Shown here: one piece after another, positions 4,186 to 6,327 of the stretch
How the letters are laid out: each line of letters begins with the position of its first letter
How positions within the stretch are numbered: position 1 is the first letter of the stretch
Origin: an uncultured Oscillospiraceae bacterium
GTDB taxonomy: Bacteria > Bacillota > Clostridia > Oscillospirales > Ruminococcaceae
Direction of reading: 5' to 3'
NCBI GenBank assembly: GCA_900547385.1
Contig: URGQ01000066.1
Location: forward strand, 1-6,327
DNA length: 6,327 nt
The notes under the pieces: generated by a model
What the model was told of the DNA's origin: nothing
Seen by the model: only the letters and a program-made list of their open reading frames with translations
Database searches by the model: none
Program-made: the position numbers and the translations under genes

Positions 4186-6063
4186 CTACTGCTGCCGCAG
4201 GAGAATAACAAGCACGCTGATATCTGCCGGGGAGACGCCGCTGATGCGGCTGGCCTGGCCGATGCTGGCCGGGCGGATGCGCTGGAGCTTTTCGATGGCT
4301 TCCAGCCGCAGGCCACGCTGGGCAGCATAGTCGAAATCCTCAGGGATGGGCATTTCTTCCAGCCGGCGCATTTCCCGCACCTGGGCTTCCTGCTTTTTGA
4401 GGTAGCCTTCGTACTTGAGCTCAATCTCGGCCTGCTCGGCGGCATGGGGATGGATCGCAGGGCGGTCGGGATCGAACGGGGCGAGGGCGGCATAGCTGAC
4501 CTGCGGGCGACGGAGCAGCTCCGCGGCACGGACCGGCTGGGTAAGGGGGGTGCTGCCCACCGATTCGAGATAGGCATTGAGGGCGGGGGTGGGAGCGATA
4601 GAATATTTTTCCAGCCGTTTCTTTTCCTGCTCCTTTTGCGCCTGCTGGGTGCGGAACTGCTGCCAGCGTTCCTCCGGGATGAGCCCGAGGGCATAGCCCT
4701 GCGGCAGCAGGCGGGCATCGGCATTATCCTGCCGGAGCAAAAGGCGGTATTCGCTGCGGCTGGTCATCATGCGGTAGGGGTCCATGCAGCCCTTGGTGAC
4801 AAGGTCATCCACCAGCGTGCCGATATAGGAGGTGGAACGGTCGGTGAGAAAGGGCGGCTTACCCTGTAATTTAAGGGCGGCATTGACGCCGGCGACAAAG
4901 CCCTGTACGGCGGCCTCCTCGTAGCCGCTGGTGCCATTGAACTGGCCGGCACCATAAAGATGGGGCACCGCCTTAAACTCCAAAGTATTTTTGAGATTGG
5001 TGGGATCGATGCAATCGTATTCGATGGCGTAGGCGGTGCGCATGAGCTCCACCTGCTCCAGGCCGGGGATAGTACGGTAAAAGGCGGTCTGCACCTCCTC
5101 CGGGAGGGAGCTGGACAGGCCGGAGAGGTACATCTCCCGGGTGTTCTCCCCCATCGGCTCCAGGAAAAACTGGTGGCGTGGCTTTTCGGCAAAGCGCATG
5201 ACCTTATCCTCGATGCTGGGACAGTAGCGGGGGCCGATGCCCTCGATGGCGCCGCCATACAAGGGACTGCGGCCGATATTCTGCCGGATGACCTCGTGGG
5301 TCTCCTCATTGGTGTAGCCGATGTAGCAGGGCAGCTTATTTTGCAGGGTGGCGGGATCGGTGGCGAAGGAGGCCGCGACCGGCGGCTCATCGCCGTGCTG
5401 CTCCTCCAGCCTGGTGAAATCGACACTATTGCCGTGGACGCGTGCGGGGGTGCCGGTTTTGAACCGGCGGAGGGTGATGCCCAAAGCCCGCAGGCTATCG
5501 CTGAGGTGGGCGGCGGGGTGCATGCCGTCGGGGCCAGATTCTTCGGAATACTCTCCGACAAAAATTTTGCCCTTTAAGAAGGTGCCGGTGGCCAGAATGA
5601 CCGCCCGGACCGAATAGACCCCGCCCATGGCGGTGGTGACCGAGGTGATCTCCCCTGCCCCATCGGTATCAATGGAGACGATCTCCGCCTGACGGACCGA
5701 GAGGTTGGGCTGGTTTTCCAGTGCGGCCTTCATATACATATGGTAGCGCTTGCGGTCGCACTGTAGGCGCAGGCTGTGCACGGCGGGGCCCTTGCCGAGA
5801 TTCAGCATCCGGCTTTGCAGCATGGTGGCATCGGCCGCCTTGGCCATCTCGCCGCCCAGGGCATCCAGCTCCCGGACAAGGTGGCCCTTGGCGGTGCCGC
5901 CGATGCTGGGATTGCAGGGCATATTGCCGATGGCATCCAGCGAGATGGTGAAGATGATGGTGCGGCAGCCCAGACGGGCGGCGGCGAGGGCGGCTTCGAT
6001 GCCGGCGTGGCCCGCGCCGATGACGGCGATATCGTAGGAGCCGGCGGGGTAGGGTTTCATCAT
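4186..6063 (-). CDS. mnmG: tRNA U34 carboxymethylaminomethyl synthase subunit MnmG (GidA)
   Basis: A 625-residue FAD- and NADH-dependent enzyme. With MnmE it installs the (carboxymethyl)aminomethyl group on C5 of the wobble uridine in certain tRNAs, supporting accurate decoding. The FAD-binding motif IGAGHAGIEAALAAARLG is at residues 15-32. PCNPSIGGTAKGHLVRE is at 49-65 with the conserved Cys50. ILATGTFLKG is at 156-165. The first GidA signature, GPRYCPSIEDKVMRF (277-291), contains the second conserved Cys281. The second signature begins AGQFNGTSGYEEAA (372-385), and TSRSEYRLLLRQDNAD is at 434-449. The C-terminal MnmE/tRNA-binding part includes YEGYLKKQ and ends IGQASRISGVSPADISVLVI. Length matches the family (about 620-630) and the gene is intact. 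ATG 6063 is chosen because GAAGG lies 8 bases upstream; a second ATG follows at 6060. The usual upstream partner mnmE would be beyond the right edge, separated by repeat copy C. Confidence 0.97.
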   Translation of the reverse strand: MMKPYPAGSYDIAVIGAGHAGIEAALAAARLGCRTIIFTISLDAIGNMPCNPSIGGTAKGHLVRELDALGGEMAKAADATMLQSRMLNLGKGPAVHSLRLQCDRKRYHMYMKAALENQPNLSVRQAEIVSIDTDGAGEITSVTTAMGGVYSVRAVILATGTFLKGKIFVGEYSEESGPDGMHPAAHLSDSLRALGITLRRFKTGTPARVHGNSVDFTRLEEQHGDEPPVAASFATDPATLQNKLPCYIGYTNEETHEVIRQNIGRSPLYGGAIEGIGPRYCPSIEDKVMRFAEKPRHQFFLEPMGENTREMYLSGLSSSLPEEVQTAFYRTIPGLEQVELMRTAYAIEYDCIDPTNLKNTLEFKAVPHLYGAGQFNGTSGYEEAAVQGFVAGVNAALKLQGKPPFLTDRSTSYIGTLVDDLVTKGCMDPYRMMTSRSEYRLLLRQDNADARLLPQGYALGLIPEERWQQFRTQQAQKEQEKKRLEKYSIAPTPALNAYLESVGSTPLTQPVRAAELLRRPQVSYAALAPFDPDRPAIHPHAAEQAEIELKYEGYLKKQEAQVREMRRLEEMPIPEDFDYAAQRGLRLEAIEKLQRIRPASIGQASRISGVSPADISVLVILLRQQ

Positions 6064-6126
6064 GGGTGGTACCTTCTTTGGAAAGAAATTTAGTAGAAAT
6101 GGTGCAAAAAGATATTTTAGGGCGGG

Positions 6127-6283
6127 ATGGTGGCCGCCTGGAGGCGAAAGCCTCCCTTGTGTAAAGGGAGGTGGCGAATGAAATGAGCCGGAGGGATTGA
6201 TGGCACAAATTAAGTCAAAGTTTCATCTCGCCTTCGGCGGGGCGGAGCCTTGTGCAAGGCTTGGTGAGCACCGCTCGCCGCCG
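6127..6283 (+). mobile_element. MITE-like dispersed repeat, copy C, upstream of mnmG
   Basis: This copy has the same orientation and internal order as copy B: GGTGGCCGCCTGGAGGCGAA at the left, hairpin CCTCCCTT/AAAGGGAGG (about 6151-6171), core GGCGAATGAAATGAGCC, CGCCTTCGGCG, and GCCTTGTGCAAGGC. The right terminal repeat differs: it reads CTCGCCGCCGGGG and continues into a long hairpin. There is no parS block. The left end is only about 64 bp from the mnmG start, so the mnmG promoter must lie in or across the repeat, or mnmG is read through from upstream. I see no convincing promoter in 6064-6126. Confidence 0.75.
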
Positions 6284-6287
6284 GGGC

Positions 6288-6313
6288 GTTCCTTTTGTGC
6301 GTACAAAAGGAAC
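6288..6313. repeat. Perfect 11-bp stem-loop next to CCGCCGGGG
   Basis: GTTCCTTTTGT and ACAAAAGGAAC pair perfectly around a 4-base loop GCGT, immediately after CCGCCGGGG (6278-6286). It shares layout with 317-342 but not stem sequence. It may be the right end of copy C or a separate REP-like unit attached to it. Confidence 0.65.
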
Positions 6314-6327
6314 CAAAATACGGTCAA

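Overview
The window looks like an origin-proximal segment of a GC-rich Firmicute chromosome. It probably comes from class Clostridia, Oscillospirales/Ruminococcaceae type (Faecalibacterium, Gemmiger or Subdoligranulum relatives). This is inferred from the gene order, the strong AGGAGG-type ribosome binding sites, and dispersed GC-rich repeats whose spurious translations (for example SLRLISFATSL) are familiar from that group. All four convincing genes are on the minus strand, read right to left: mnmG (6063-4186), rsmG (4005-3292), a Noc/ParB-family gene (2643-1810) and parA/soj (1264-497). This matches the conserved mnmG-rsmG-noc-soj order next to oriC in Bacillus and Clostridia. The ParB/Spo0J gene expected after parA is not present in the window.

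The unusual content lies between the genes. Each of the four intergenic regions from mnmG to beyond parA carries one parS-type centromere site. Three are exact copies of TGTTTCACGTGAAACA (478-493, 1343-1358, 3242-3257). One has a single-base difference (4037-4052) and lies in the rsmG leader. The three exact sites sit in a longer shared block of about 90 bp (409-498, 1335-1427, 3173-3265). At the two sites flanking noc, this block is joined to a roughly 160-bp MITE-like repeat with terminal inverted repeats. The result is a pair of arms of about 310 bp in inverted orientation (1335-1642 and 2957-3266) that bracket noc, so the noc segment is potentially invertible.

Region by region: 1-408 is non-coding, GC-rich and rich in hairpins. 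409-498 is a parS block that runs into the parA stop. 497-1264 is parA, with an extended -10 promoter upstream. 1335-1642 is the left inverted arm. 1643-1809 has no gene. 1810-2643 is noc, with a near-consensus promoter at 2667-2694. 2695-2956 holds a hairpin, unassigned sequence and a truncated repeat. 2957-3266 is the right arm. 3271-3293 is the rsmG terminator. 3292-4005 is rsmG. 4006-4185 holds the fourth parS-like site and a G-rich tract. 4186-6063 is mnmG. 6064-6327 is a further repeat copy ending in a long hairpin.

Functionally, mnmG and rsmG modify tRNA and 16S rRNA. parA, noc and the parS sites belong to chromosome segregation and nucleoid occlusion at the origin. All function calls come from reading motifs in the sequence; no database search was run.
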